In this document: positions 34,395 through 44,063 of the stretch, piece after piece
Numbering within the stretch: position 1 is the stretch's first letter
Layout: every line of letters starts with the position of its first letter
Assembly (NCBI RefSeq): GCF_001315105.1
Contig: NZ_BAZR01000010.1
Coordinates: forward strand, 62,001-126,000
Direction of reading: 5' to 3'
Length of the DNA stretch: 64,000 bases
DNA from: Paenibacillus sp. JCM 10914
Lineage (GTDB): Bacteria > Bacillota > Bacilli > Paenibacillales > Paenibacillaceae
Translations under genes and position numbers: made by a program
Notes under the pieces: generated by a model
Databases searched by the model: none
What the model was told of the DNA's origin: nothing
What the model saw: only the letters and a program-made list of their open reading frames with translations

Positions 34395-35600
34395 ATGATC
34401 CTGCAAGGAAGCCGCGAAGACGCTATCCATTTCTTCAATCGTATCATGGAGCAGCCTGTTTTCGACACACATACGCATCTGGTAGGTGATCGACTGGCCG
34501 CTCGCGATTTCTGGGAGATTGCGCATTACTTCTGGCTGAATCGGGAGCTGCAGGCCGGAGGTTATCCGGCAGATGCCGAGAAGCTATCTGAAGCAGAGCG
34601 GATTGCTGCTTTCCTAGAGGCATATCAGTCTACGAGAAGCACGCTGATGAATGGGGTGTTCACTTCCATTATGCGTGAGTTATACAATATCGAGATGAAG
34701 GATGAGGCTTCTGTCCGCGAAGCGATTGCGGCAGTTAAGCATTCCTCTGACGATGAGGGATGGGCGCAGAGAGTGGCTGACCGGATGAATATCCGCCGGT
34801 TTGTCGTGAACCATCCCGAACATGCCGCTTTTCAGGGAATGCGTGAGGATGCCGTGCTGATTCCACGGATAGACGGCATCCTCAATCCATGGGTGGATCG
34901 CGTGATGAAGTCGGGGGACCGTGCGAAGGCGTTCTCCGAGGTAAGGGATGAGATAGACCGGAAGCTCGGCGAGTATAAAGCAGCCGGACGGCCGGGGATT
35001 ATGACAACGCTGCCGCGATACGAAGCGAGTGCGCATATCCGCCGTGAGATTGACGTTACAAGCGATCGCGATCAGGTATTGATGGAACTGCTTCATGCGA
35101 TCTGTACCGCTGCCGAGCGAAATGGTCTGTTGGTTCAATTCTTCCTCGGCGTGGAGCGTTCATGGTGCGGCACGGCGGTACCGGTCAATGACACGGAGCG
35201 GATCCTGAAGCTGGCCGGTTTGTTCGAGACGTACCGCTGTTCATTCGAACTGGTCCTGGCATCGGAGTTGAACAATCTGGACGCGGTGCAGGCGGCCTGG
35301 AATTTTCCAAACGTTCATGTCGGCGGCATGTGGTGGTTCAATTTCCGGGCGAGCACATACAGGGACAGCATGCAGTACCGTCTGGAAGCACTACCGGCAA
35401 GCAAGAGCTCGGTTATCGTCTCCGATGCCCGCTGCATGGAGTGGAGTTACGGCAAGATCCTGCTCGTGAAGAAGCTGGCGGCCGAGTTCCTGTGGGAGCG
35501 AATGAACGCAGGTTGGATTGACGAGGACACGGCGCTCCATACCGCGAGCGAGTGGTTCTATGCGAGTGCGATGAGACGGTATGGCGTGGAAGAAAGTTGA
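34395..35600 (+). CDS. Glucuronate isomerase (UxaC)-like amidohydrolase-superfamily enzyme
   Basis: A 401-residue protein resembling the uronate isomerases that interconvert D-glucuronate/galacturonate and their ketouronates. Seen: N-terminal metal-binding FDTHTHLV, LNPWVDRV, a middle LVQFFLGVERSW, and the C-terminal IVSDARCMEWSYGK (catalytic Asp region). It is shorter than typical UxaC (about 470), so a variant substrate is likely. ATG 34395 with GGAGGAG nine bases upstream is preferred; GTG 34389 is possible. It forms an operon with the sugar-binding lipoprotein, which suggests uronic-acid-containing glycans. Confidence 0.8.
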   Translation: MILQGSREDAIHFFNRIMEQPVFDTHTHLVGDRLAARDFWEIAHYFWLNRELQAGGYPADAEKLSEAERIAAFLEAYQSTRSTLMNGVFTSIMRELYNIEMKDEASVREAIAAVKHSSDDEGWAQRVADRMNIRRFVVNHPEHAAFQGMREDAVLIPRIDGILNPWVDRVMKSGDRAKAFSEVRDEIDRKLGEYKAAGRPGIMTTLPRYEASAHIRREIDVTSDRDQVLMELLHAICTAAERNGLLVQFFLGVERSWCGTAVPVNDTERILKLAGLFETYRCSFELVLASELNNLDAVQAAWNFPNVHVGGMWWFNFRASTYRDSMQYRLEALPASKSSVIVSDARCMEWSYGKILLVKKLAAEFLWERMNAGWIDEDTALHTASEWFYASAMRRYGVEES

Positions 35601-35652
35601 AGGTACACGATGTAATGATTTCACTATGTGAAAAATTCATATTGGATTGAAA

Positions 35653-35697
35653 GATAAGAAAGAGCCGTGATCTAACGATCAGCGGCTCTTTCTTATC
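35653..35697. terminator. Bidirectional terminator
   Basis: GATAAGAAAGAGCCG (35653-35667) and CGGCTCTTTCTTATC (35683-35697) are perfectly complementary and lie between two convergent genes. Confidence 0.85.
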
Positions 35698-35734
35698 GTA
35701 AACCAGATTAATGGGCAAGCCAATCGCCTAAGGA

Positions 35735-36211
35735 TTAACGCTTGAAGGCATCGGTTCGAGCAACCAGGGCATACTCCTGCGTGCGGTCCTTCCAGTTACA
35801 TATGATTTTGAATCCTCTTAGGGTTGCACCGGTCTCATAGTCTCTGAATTGTGAGCTTAAACTTACAGCCCAGTTCTCATCAAGCACGAAACTTCCGCGC
35901 CCGTTAAGGATTTCGATATCGACATCGGTTATGGTATTTCGGTACTTGAGCGTTCCATCTACTCCCAGTAGATAATCCGTAATCTCGCAGGTTGTCGGTG
36001 TATGGTTCCCGAAATCGAGCTCGATCGTGTCACCGAGTCTAATATACGGGATGGCATGTTCGGACTCCTTGAGCAACGATTGGAATAATGCGGTGTCCTC
36101 TGGTCCGATACGCTCATCAACGAGTCTTGAAGCAACCGGTATTTCAGTTTCATGATGCGTGGCGTCGAGAGGTATGGGTGTGACTTCTTCCGTACTGCAA
36201 GCCGAGCACAA
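35735..36211 (-). CDS. Putative lipoprotein of unknown function
   Basis: The frame gives 158 residues from TTG 36211, but the same frame extends upstream as KITSGLLIFICCTFLLC before SACSTEEV, which is a lipoprotein signal peptide with lipobox LCSAC. No ATG/GTG/TTG lies at its head before an in-frame stop near 36281 (CTG 36241 is possible), so the start is unsure and a base may be wrong upstream. The mature part (IRLGDTIELDFGNHTPTTCE, TGATLRGFKIICNWKD) looks beta-rich. I do not recognise a family. It converges on the isomerase gene. Confidence 0.55.
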   Translation of the reverse strand: MCSACSTEEVTPIPLDATHHETEIPVASRLVDERIGPEDTALFQSLLKESEHAIPYIRLGDTIELDFGNHTPTTCEITDYLLGVDGTLKYRNTITDVDIEILNGRGSFVLDENWAVSLSSQFRDYETGATLRGFKIICNWKDRTQEYALVARTDAFKR

Positions 36212-36253
36212 GAGAAAGGTGCAGCAGATGAATATAAGCAGGCCACTCGTTAT

Positions 36254-36575
36254 TTTGGTGATAACAACGGAAAGGATAAGTCAGGTTCCAACATGCACTT
36301 AGGATGTACAAGGAATTCTTCTCACCATTCCAAATCGGAAATGTTCATCATGAAAGCAAGAAACGATTGAGTATGCTGACATTTTTTCTTGCGGCTTTTT
36401 TTATTTAGGATATTATATTTTCTTATGTCAACTTTTGAATAAATGATGTTGCTATTGAAGAAGGAGGACTAATTTTTTTATAGAAACTAATAAGATGGGA
36501 GTATCACAGCAAAGGATGGAAGGGGGAAGTAGTTGGCAGAGAACCTAACAATTAGACAGGAAGTGATATGGGACA
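36254..36575. other. Intergenic region upstream of the ABC exporter, no clear gene
   Basis: A/T-rich stretch without a convincing reading frame. An AAGGAGG at 36459 is followed by no sensible start within range. A 17-codon frame from ATG 36495 and a short frame from TTG 36533 both have nearby purine-rich sites but no support. The exporter start is taken as TTG 36576. Confidence 0.4.
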
Positions 36576-38327
36576 TTGGACTCTCATCGAATACTTTCAG
36601 ACTTTTTTAAGAAGACGTGGCTATTTTATGTATTGTCGATCAGCTGTCATTTCGTAGCGAATATCATCCATGTGAATTTTCCGAGGGTACTTGGCAATTT
36701 CACAGATGAATTGAAAGACGGGCTGTTATCATTCGAGGGTATTGCAAGGTACAGTTGGACCTTGCTTGGAATTGGTGTCGGATTTGCCGTCTTGGGCGGC
36801 ATTGGACAATATTTGGTGATGTATACGGGGCGTTATTTTGAATTCATGAATCGGCGCAGGTTGTTCGTTCACTTTACAGGACTTAGCGAGAAATTTTATT
36901 CCAAGAATGGTGTGGGCAAGCTGCTGAGTTACTTCATGAATGATGTGACGACCGTGCGGGAGTCGATCTCCATGGGGGTTAACCAGACGGCGAACGCGAC
37001 CATGCTGCTCGTCTCAACGATTGTCATGCTGCTGATCACGAATGTTCCATTCTATCTAGTGGCGGCAAGCATTGCACCCTTGCTGTTCATTCCGGTTATC
37101 GTCGTGTGGCTTGGCCCGATGATTCGAAGAAGATCGCTGCAAGTGCAGGAAGCCCTTGGCGTCATGACAGAATCGGCGGAAGAACAGTTTGGCGGCATGC
37201 GTGTAACGAAGAAGTTTGCAGTGGAAGAGACCATGAAGGGGCGCTTTGGCGCGACGGTTGACAGCATCCGGAACAAGCAGCTTCGCCTTATACGCGTGTC
37301 TTCCCTCTTTCAATCGATCATTCCGTTTCTAGGCGCTTCCTCTCTAATTATCGCTCTTTCTCTCGGCGGGTATCTGACCATTATGGGACGCATTACGGTT
37401 GGTAACTTTGTTGCATTGACGCTGTACATCCGCATGCTCATGAATCCGCTGCAACAGATCGGAAACGTCATTAACGTCGTCCAGAGGGCAAGAGCGTCAC
37501 TGGACCGACTGAATGATCTGCTTGGTAAGCAAGCCGACATTAAGGAAGTACCGGATGCCAAGGAGCTTGATCTGGAGAATGCCAAAATTGAGGTAAGGGG
37601 GCTGTCGTTCTCCTATGACGAGCTGATCCCGAGTAAGGTGGAGCGCGCAAGAGATATATTTCATCGTATTGATCTGGACGTACCCGCCGGGTCGACGCTA
37701 GGCATCATTGGCCGGACGGGCAGCGGCAAGACGACGCTCATGAAGCTGCTGCTGCGCACGTACGATCCTCCTCCGGGAACCGTCTTGATCGGTGGCGTGG
37801 ATATTCGAAATCTCACACTTAAAAGCTTGCGTGAAGGTATCGCCTATGTGCCGCAAGACGGTTTTCTGTTCAGTTCAACGATACGTGAGAATATTGCGTT
37901 TTATAATCGGGACACCGACACCGCTGATGTGGAAGAAGCCGCACGAAAAGCGAGAGTATATGATAATATCGCGGAATTTCCGGATCAATTCGAGACAAGG
38001 CTCGGTGAACGCGGCTTAACGCTGTCAGGCGGACAGCGCCAGCGGACAAGTCTTGCACGGGGAATCATCAAGCAGGCACCGATCCTCATTTTGGATGACA
38101 GCGTAAGTGCAGTTGATGCTGTGACGGAAACGGAGATCATGGAAACGATTCGTGACATCCGTCAAGGGAAGACCACGATCATCATTGCCCATAGAATTAG
38201 TGCGCTTAAGCATGCCGACGAGATCATCGTTCTTGACCAAGGGAAGATTGTGCAGCGCGGTACTCATGCAGAACTACTGCAAGGGGATGGGTTATACCGG
38301 ACGCTGCATGACATTCAGGAAGAGGGG
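36576..38327 (+). CDS. ABC exporter half-transporter, first subunit (YheI/LmrC-like)
   Basis: First half of a heterodimeric multidrug-type exporter: membrane domain (about 1-310, six helices; PRVLGNFTDELKDG, EKFYSKNGVGKLLSYFMNDV) and ATPase (Walker A GRTGSGKTT, VPQDGFLFSSTIRENI, LSGGQRQR, Walker B ILILDDSVSAVD, IIAHRISALKHAD). In this subunit Asp replaces the catalytic Glu after Walker B (LDDS), typical of the degenerate site of heterodimers. Start TTG 36576. In the sequence as given the frame runs on without a stop into the second subunit (to 39029). Removing one G from GGGG at 38324-38327 would give EEG-stop overlapping the next ATG as ATGA, the usual two-gene layout. Confidence 0.85.
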
Positions 38328-40186
38328 ATGAGACATCATGCACAGGCCATTAACAATTGGCAGATGGATCAGAAGGCGGACCTGAATGCACCGCAGCCGA
38401 AGCCCAATATATCCACATTCAAGGCGCTGTCCGGTTATATGAAGGAGCATCGGCTGACTTTTGCCGGGTTTATCGGATGTACCTTGATTGCCATATCGGC
38501 GGAGCTTCTGCAGCCGTATCTAATGAAGATTGCGATCGATGATAATCTGATGGTCGGAAAGAACGATTTCCGGGGATTGATGATCATATGCGGCATTTAC
38601 TTCATGCTGTCGCTGCTCAGTATGGTGTTTACCTATCTGCAGAACAACCTGCTGCAAAAGGCGGGGCAAAGCATTGTGGCGAGCATCCGCAAACGGCTGT
38701 TTGCTCATATCTCCAAGCTGTCGATGTCCTATTTTGATAAGGTGCCGAGCGGGAGCCTGATTACGCATGTATCCAGTGATACGGAAGCGATCAATCAGTT
38801 CTTCAATCAGGTGCTGCTAAGCCTGTTCCGGGATGGCTTCACCTTGGTGTTCATCCTGTTTATGATGTTTCAGCTTGATGTCACCCTGACACTGTACTGT
38901 CTGATTCTGCTGCCGATCATTGCAGGGATCGCGATTGCGTTCCGGCGGTATATGCGCCACACCTACCAGATGGCCAGAACGCGGTTGTCCCGGTTGGTGG
39001 CATTTGTAGCGAGAATCTCGCGGGCATGAACCTGATTCAAGTGTTTCATCAACAGAAGGAGCAGGAGAAACAGTTTAATGAACGGAACGATTCCTACTTC
39101 AAGGCTAACATTCGGGAGATCCGAACGAACGTGCTGTTCAACCGTTCCTATGAAATCTTGAATAATCTGGCTATTGCCTTTGTAACATGGCTGGGCGGAC
39201 GAGCTGTACTCGGTACGGATTTGGAGTTTGGCGTGTTGTATGCATTTATCACGTATATTCGCATGTTCTTCCAACCGATCAATACGATTACGCAACAATG
39301 GAATACCTTGCAGTCCGCTTCGGTGGCGATTAATCGCGTATGGGGAATCTTCGCCATCAAGCCTGAGATTCAGGACCAACCACAAACCGTGGAGGTCGTT
39401 AAAGCCAGCGTCGAAGGCCGAATCGATTTCAATCAGATCACTTTCGGTTACGAAGGCGGCGATCCGGTCATCAAGGGCTTGGACCTACATGTCAAAGCGG
39501 GTGAAATGATTGGCATTGTCGGTACGACAGGAGCTGGTAAAAGCTCGCTGATCAGTCTGCTATGCCGCTTCTATGACGTAAACGAAGGTAGCATTCAGAT
39601 CGATGGACATGACATTAGAACGCTGGCCCAGTCTGACCTGCACCGGATGGTTGGTCTTGTACAGCAGGAGCCATACTTGTATTCCGGAACCGTGCTGGAT
39701 AATGTACGGCTGTTCGATGAGACGATATCGAGGGAACGGGTGGTCGAGGCCTGCCGCTTTATCGGCGCCGATTCGATCATTATGCGAATGAAGGAAGGCT
39801 ATGACACCCGGTTGTCGGAGCGGGGCAGCGGGTTGTCCGCCGGAGAACGACAACTGATCTCCTTCGCCAGAATCATCGTCTTTGCGCCCAAAATCCTCAT
39901 CCTGGATGAGGCAACGGCCAATCTCGATTCGCATACGGAGCAACTGATACAGGATGCGCTGCATCTGGTTGCGCAAGGACGGACGACACTCGTCATCGCT
40001 CATCGATTATCCACGATCATGGGAGCGGATCGGATTCTCGTGATGAGCAAGGGGCAGATCGTCGAGCAGGGAACACATCAGCAATTGCTGGACGCGCATG
40101 GCTATTATGAGGAGCTATATCTCCATTCTCAAGGCCAGAAGCAGGTACGAGAAGATGCGGTGAGTACATTATATCGAGGGAGATAG
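38328..40186 (+). CDS. ABC exporter half-transporter, second subunit (YheH/LmrD-like), frameshifted
   Basis: Second half of the heterodimer, about 619 residues: MRHHAQAINNWQ tail, membrane domain (KALSGYMKEHRLTFAGFIG to IAFRRYMRHTYQ), then ATPase with Walker A GTTGAGKSS, signature LSAGERQL and a canonical catalytic Glu in LILDEATANLD. The frame from upstream stops at 39029 after VAFVARISRA; the next frame restores AENLAGMNLIQVFHQ from about 39012. One missing G (GCG-GAG) explains this. With one degenerate and one good ATP site the pair fits the YheHI/LmrCD type. Substrate unknown. A terminator follows at 40222. Confidence 0.87.
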
Positions 40187-40221
40187 CCCGGAACGACGGG
40201 ATTATTCGATCTCCGAGTGAC

Positions 40222-40259
40222 AGAGAACAGAGCTCTTGCGGCTGTGTTCTCTTTTTTTG
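40222..40259 (+). terminator. Terminator after the ABC exporter
   Basis: AGAGAACA (40222-40229) with TGTTCTCT (40245-40252), inner GC pairing, then T7. Confidence 0.75.
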
Positions 40260-40283
40260 GGGGGCAGTGCCGTATTTAAGCTT

Positions 40284-41164
40284 TCATCGGGTGTTTGTCA
40301 GCAGGTTGATAAAGTTGATGGCTGTTCTGGAGATATGCTGATCCTTCAACCAGATGAGGGCGGTCGACGCTGTGGCTGGGATGTCTTTAATGCGAATGGC
40401 CTGGATGTGTTCGGGCAAGAAGGGATGCTTGACCAGCGTCTCCGGAACGATAGCCACGCCGAAATGGGAAGCTACCAATCGGAGCAGCAATGTAATATCC
40501 GAGCATTCGGCTACAACATGCGGCTCCATATTTTGTTCGGAGAAAGCCATCTGAATCGTATAATGGACGCCTAAGCCTCGGTGCTGGGCAGAATTAGCGG
40601 ATATGGCTTCATATCGACCAGGGATATGCTTGGTTTACGAGCGAGTTGTTGATCGGAGGTTAGTATATAGTAAGGCTCTGTCTGCAAGTGAAGTACCGAG
40701 AAATCCTCGAGTTCCAGCGGCAGGCGGACGATAGCTAATTCCAGCTTCCTGCTGCGTACGAGCCCGCAGAGCTGAAACGACTCGTTTTGCTGGATTTTAT
40801 ACGTGACATGAGGATAGGCTGCTCTAAATGCGGCAAGCCAGGATGGCAGCTCCAACGAAGAAAGGGTGTTCACGCCGAGACTTAACGTCCCCTTGTCGCC
40901 ATTTCCAACTTCCTGTACTTCGGCTTTGGCCTCATCCATGAGCTGGGTCATCTGCAGGGCATATTTGTACAGCGTCTTACCGGATTCGGTCATTTCCAGC
41001 CGCTTGCCTCTGCGGTAGACCAAGGGAGAACCGAGTTCCTCCTCCATTGCTTTCAGTTGCTGGCTAAGCGGGGGTTGCGTGATATGAAGCCGATGGGCAG
41101 CGAGTGTAATGGTTCCTTCCTCCACGATCGCGATGAAATATCGCAACTGTCGAATATCCAGCAT
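40284..41164 (-). CDS. LysR-family transcriptional regulator (one-base frameshift)
   Basis: A regulator of about 293 residues. The helix-turn-helix is EEGTITLAAHRLHITQPPLS, QQLKAMEEELGSPLVYRRGK, followed by a substrate-binding domain (GTLSLGVNTLSSLELPSWL). ATG 41164 (MLDIRQLRYF) follows GGAGG; a longer in-frame extension lacks a site. The frame stops at 40571 after LILPSTEA; the next frame continues GLGVHYTIQMAFSEQ to 40284. One missing base near 40570 explains it. It is divergent from the ankyrin/amidohydrolase operon (123 bases between), the classic arrangement for a LysR regulator and its target. Confidence 0.88.
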
Positions 41165-41287
41165 GTTAAGCTTAACCTCCATGTATATGAAAAACATTGG
41201 TGAAATTAATTTTTTATGTATTTTTCATATGATATGCTCTCATGTTAGCATACGAATATACACGATTGAAAGTAAAGGAGGCCCCGC

Positions 41288-41983
41288 GTGTTTCGTTTAA
41301 CCATTTTAGCTTTGTTCGTATTCTTGACAGCATGTCAGCCTAATTCCAGTCCCAATCACAATGAAGAGGTGAAGCAAATGGAACATCCACTTATCGAATA
41401 CGCTGCACAGGGAAATACAGAACAAGTGAAACGGCTTCTTCAATCGGGAGCTGATATCAATGCAACAGATGAACGGGGAAGAACGGCCGTCATGGCAGCT
41501 ACTTATGAGCAACATGCAGATACGGTAGCGGCGCTGATTGAGGCCGGTGCCGATATCAACCTTCGTGACGATAACTTGAATAATGTGTTTTTATATGCGG
41601 GTGCCGAAGGACTACCTGAGATTTTGAGACTGGCCATTGATGCCGGCGCAGACGTAACGCTAACGAATCGTTATGGGGGTACGGCTTTGATCCCGGCTGC
41701 TGATCGCGGCCATGTAGACATCGTGGAAGAACTGTTAACCCGAACGGATGTCGATGTCAATCATATTAATAATCTGAACTGGACCGCGTTGCTGGAAGCG
41801 ATTATTCTTGGCGACGGCGGGGAGAACCATCAGCGAATCGTGAAGCTGTTATTGGATCATGGTGCGGATGTTCATCTTGCGGATGGAGAAGGCGTGACTC
41901 CTTTGCAGCATGCCAAGGCGCGCGGTTATAAGGAAATCGAACGGATGTTATTGGCGGCTGCCGATGAAGGTATAACATCATGA
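41288..41983 (+). CDS. Ankyrin-repeat lipoprotein
   Basis: A 231-residue protein. GTG 41288 follows AAAGGAGG; the signal peptide ends in lipobox LTAC (Cys16), so it is anchored outside the membrane. Five to six ankyrin repeats follow (HPLIEYAAQGNTEQVKRLL, GADINATDERGRTAVMAA, GADINLRDDNLNNVFLYA, GADVTLTNRYGGTALIPA, GADVHLADGEGVTPLQHA). Ankyrin repeats bind partner proteins. It shares an ATGA overlap with the amidohydrolase gene, so the two are co-translated, although one is exported and the other appears cytoplasmic. Confidence 0.9.
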   Translation: MFRLTILALFVFLTACQPNSSPNHNEEVKQMEHPLIEYAAQGNTEQVKRLLQSGADINATDERGRTAVMAATYEQHADTVAALIEAGADINLRDDNLNNVFLYAGAEGLPEILRLAIDAGADVTLTNRYGGTALIPAADRGHVDIVEELLTRTDVDVNHINNLNWTALLEAIILGDGGENHQRIVKLLLDHGADVHLADGEGVTPLQHAKARGYKEIERMLLAAADEGITS

Positions 41984-43209
41984 ATCAATCCCTGTTTTCA
42001 TATTGGCTGCTGAATGTTCGTCTCGAGACAAGTTACCGCTTCGATGACGGGATCGTCACCGGAACCGAGACGGGTCTGTTTCATGTGAGAATAGAGAATG
42101 GAGTATTCGCCGAGATACGCGCGGCAGACGACGCTCCGGATACAACATTGCCCACGCGGGATGCACAAGGAGATCTGCTGCTGCCTTCGCTTCGAGATAT
42201 GCATATTCATCTGGATAAAACCTACTATGGGGGGCCATGGAAAGCACCTGTTCGAATGTCGAACGGGATCTTCAGTCGAATCGAGGAGGAGCAGAAACTG
42301 CTACCGCAGCTTCTTCCCACCGCCAAGCAAAGAGCTGAAGGTCTGATGGAGTTGTTAATCCGATACGGTTCCACTCATATTCGAGCCCATTGCAATGTGG
42401 ATCCGGTTATCGGGCTTCAAAATCTGGAGGCGACGCTGCAGGTGGTTGAAGCGTACCGGGAGAAAGCTTACGTCGAGCTGGTTGCCTTTCCCCAACACGG
42501 ATTGCTTCGCAGCCAATCCGTCTCGCTTGTAAGGGAAGCGCTTCGAAATGGAGCGACCATTGTAGGTGGGCTGGATCCCGCTACGGTGGACGAGAACATG
42601 GAGAAATCACTGAACGCGACTATGGAGTTGGCCGTCGAGGGAAATGCCGGCATTGATATCCATTTACACGAACCGTCCCATATCGGTCTAAACACCGTTA
42701 AACGACTGGCTGACCTTACGGAAGAAGCTGGTTGGCAGGGCAGGGTTGCACTCAGCCATGCTTTTACCTTCGCCGATGTCTCATCAAGTGAAGTGGAAGA
42801 AGTGGCGGCTCGTTTAGCTCATTTGGGCATTTCGGTGGTTTCTTCTCTATCGCTTAGCCGAACGATTCCGATTCCGCAGTTGCAACGTCTCGGGGTAAAC
42901 GTCTCGCTTGGGCAGGATAGTATCACGGATCACTGGTCTCCTTTTGGTAATGGGGACAATCTCGATAAAGTGGGAACGCTAGCCGAACGCTTCAACCTGT
43001 GGGACGAACGTTCACTCGGTCAGACGCTAGGGTACGTCACCGGTGGAATTACGCCGTTAGACCCGGATGGTCAGTACGCATGGCCGCAGGTAGGGGATGC
43101 AGCCAATGCGCTTCTTGTGAAAGCGAGCTGCTCTGCGGAAGCCGTAGCGAGAAGATCGCAGCGCTCTGTCGTACTCTATAAGGGTACCCCGGTTTACGGT
43201 ACGCTCTAA
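41980..43209 (+). CDS. Amidohydrolase of the cytosine deaminase (CodA-like) family
   Basis: A 409-residue metal-dependent hydrolase. Seen: first metal motif DMHIHLDKTYYG, HIRAHCNVDP, GGLDPATVDENM, second HLHEPSHIG, LSHAFTFADVS, and catalytic Asp in SLGQDSITDHWSPFGNGD. These fit the cytosine deaminase/isocytosine-type branch that deaminates or hydrolyses ring compounds. The exact substrate is unknown. It overlaps the ankyrin lipoprotein gene by four bases and is followed by a terminator. Control by the divergent LysR regulator is inferred. Confidence 0.87.
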   Translation: MNQSLFSYWLLNVRLETSYRFDDGIVTGTETGLFHVRIENGVFAEIRAADDAPDTTLPTRDAQGDLLLPSLRDMHIHLDKTYYGGPWKAPVRMSNGIFSRIEEEQKLLPQLLPTAKQRAEGLMELLIRYGSTHIRAHCNVDPVIGLQNLEATLQVVEAYREKAYVELVAFPQHGLLRSQSVSLVREALRNGATIVGGLDPATVDENMEKSLNATMELAVEGNAGIDIHLHEPSHIGLNTVKRLADLTEEAGWQGRVALSHAFTFADVSSSEVEEVAARLAHLGISVVSSLSLSRTIPIPQLQRLGVNVSLGQDSITDHWSPFGNGDNLDKVGTLAERFNLWDERSLGQTLGYVTGGITPLDPDGQYAWPQVGDAANALLVKASCSAEAVARRSQRSVVLYKGTPVYGTL

Positions 43210-43216
43210 TAATAAT

Positions 43217-43260
43217 AGCCGCAGCACCACTTTGTTAAAAAGGGGGCGGCGGCTGTTTTT
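43217..43260 (+). terminator. Terminator after the amidohydrolase gene
   Basis: AGCCGC with GCGGCT plus partial inner pairing, then T5. Confidence 0.65.
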
Positions 43261-43304
43261 CGTTGAAGTCGATCATCGTCATTCAGGAATTCATGCATGC
43301 TCTG

Positions 43305-43994
43305 CTATTCATTAGAATCGCTTCTGACAACAAAGCGGTCTCCGGCCCGGTACGGTTTAGAGGGGCTCGAGGTGATCAACATGTTCTGAATCATCACTCC
43401 CCCATCCGAAGGTTTTAATCTTGGACTCCTACCGTTTACGCGGCAGCAAGCAAAGACGACAGGAGATAAGCGAGTCATCTGCGCAAGCTCTCCATTGATT
43501 TGAGGTGCCTCAACGATCCATTCCGCCGAGGTTTGTGGCCCGGTATATCGTTGCACGGTTCGAAAGGTCCAGTTCCGCGTCGTGTTTCGCAAGCAGATTA
43601 ACCATTTGGAACCGCTGCGTCTGACAATGAGGGCATGCATCCGATCGCCTGGATGAACGGGCAAGGGAATAACCGTAACGGAGGCTGGGAGGATCTCCCA
43701 CCAAGCGTAATAATAGGCTTTTCCATCAACATAATCATGGCCAGTCCCGGTTTGGATCAGGTCGGTGTTGCCATAACCATCGATTCCGATCCAAGCCGAG
43801 GAGTAAGACGAGCCTTGACTTGGCCGTACGAGTGGTACGTTCCATTTGGCCGAAATTCGTTTGAAAGTCCCTTTGCTTCCTGTAACGCTGTATCCACTCC
43901 AATTGCTAGAGACCCATCCAATATTGCGGCGCGGCTTGGCCGATGCTTCCAGTTGGCATGTATGATTCCATCGAGCTGCCTTAAATATCCCCAT
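43305..43994 (-). CDS. G1-family glutamic endopeptidase (eqolisin-like)
   Basis: A 229-residue peptidase of the glutamic acid class, better known from fungi (scytalidoglutamic peptidase). Characteristic blocks: NWSGYSVTG, AWIGIDGYGNTDLIQTGT with catalytic Gln81, YYYAWWEILP, VHPGDRM, and TGPQTSAEWIVEAP with catalytic Glu158. ATG 43994 follows GGTGGAG. There is no signal peptide or propeptide in the frame, so either it acts inside the cell or its secretion signal is upstream and lost. It is a single gene. Confidence 0.87.
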   Translation of the reverse strand: MGIFKAARWNHTCQLEASAKPRRNIGWVSSNWSGYSVTGSKGTFKRISAKWNVPLVRPSQGSSYSSAWIGIDGYGNTDLIQTGTGHDYVDGKAYYYAWWEILPASVTVIPLPVHPGDRMHALIVRRSGSKWLICLRNTTRNWTFRTVQRYTGPQTSAEWIVEAPQINGELAQMTRLSPVVFACCRVNGRSPRLKPSDGGVMIQNMLITSSPSKPYRAGDRFVVRSDSNE

Positions 43995-44063
43995 GTCTCC
44001 ACCGCCTTACTAGATTGATAGTATATCTAATGAAGAACCGGTAGAGAAGGTATGGGTATTCTG

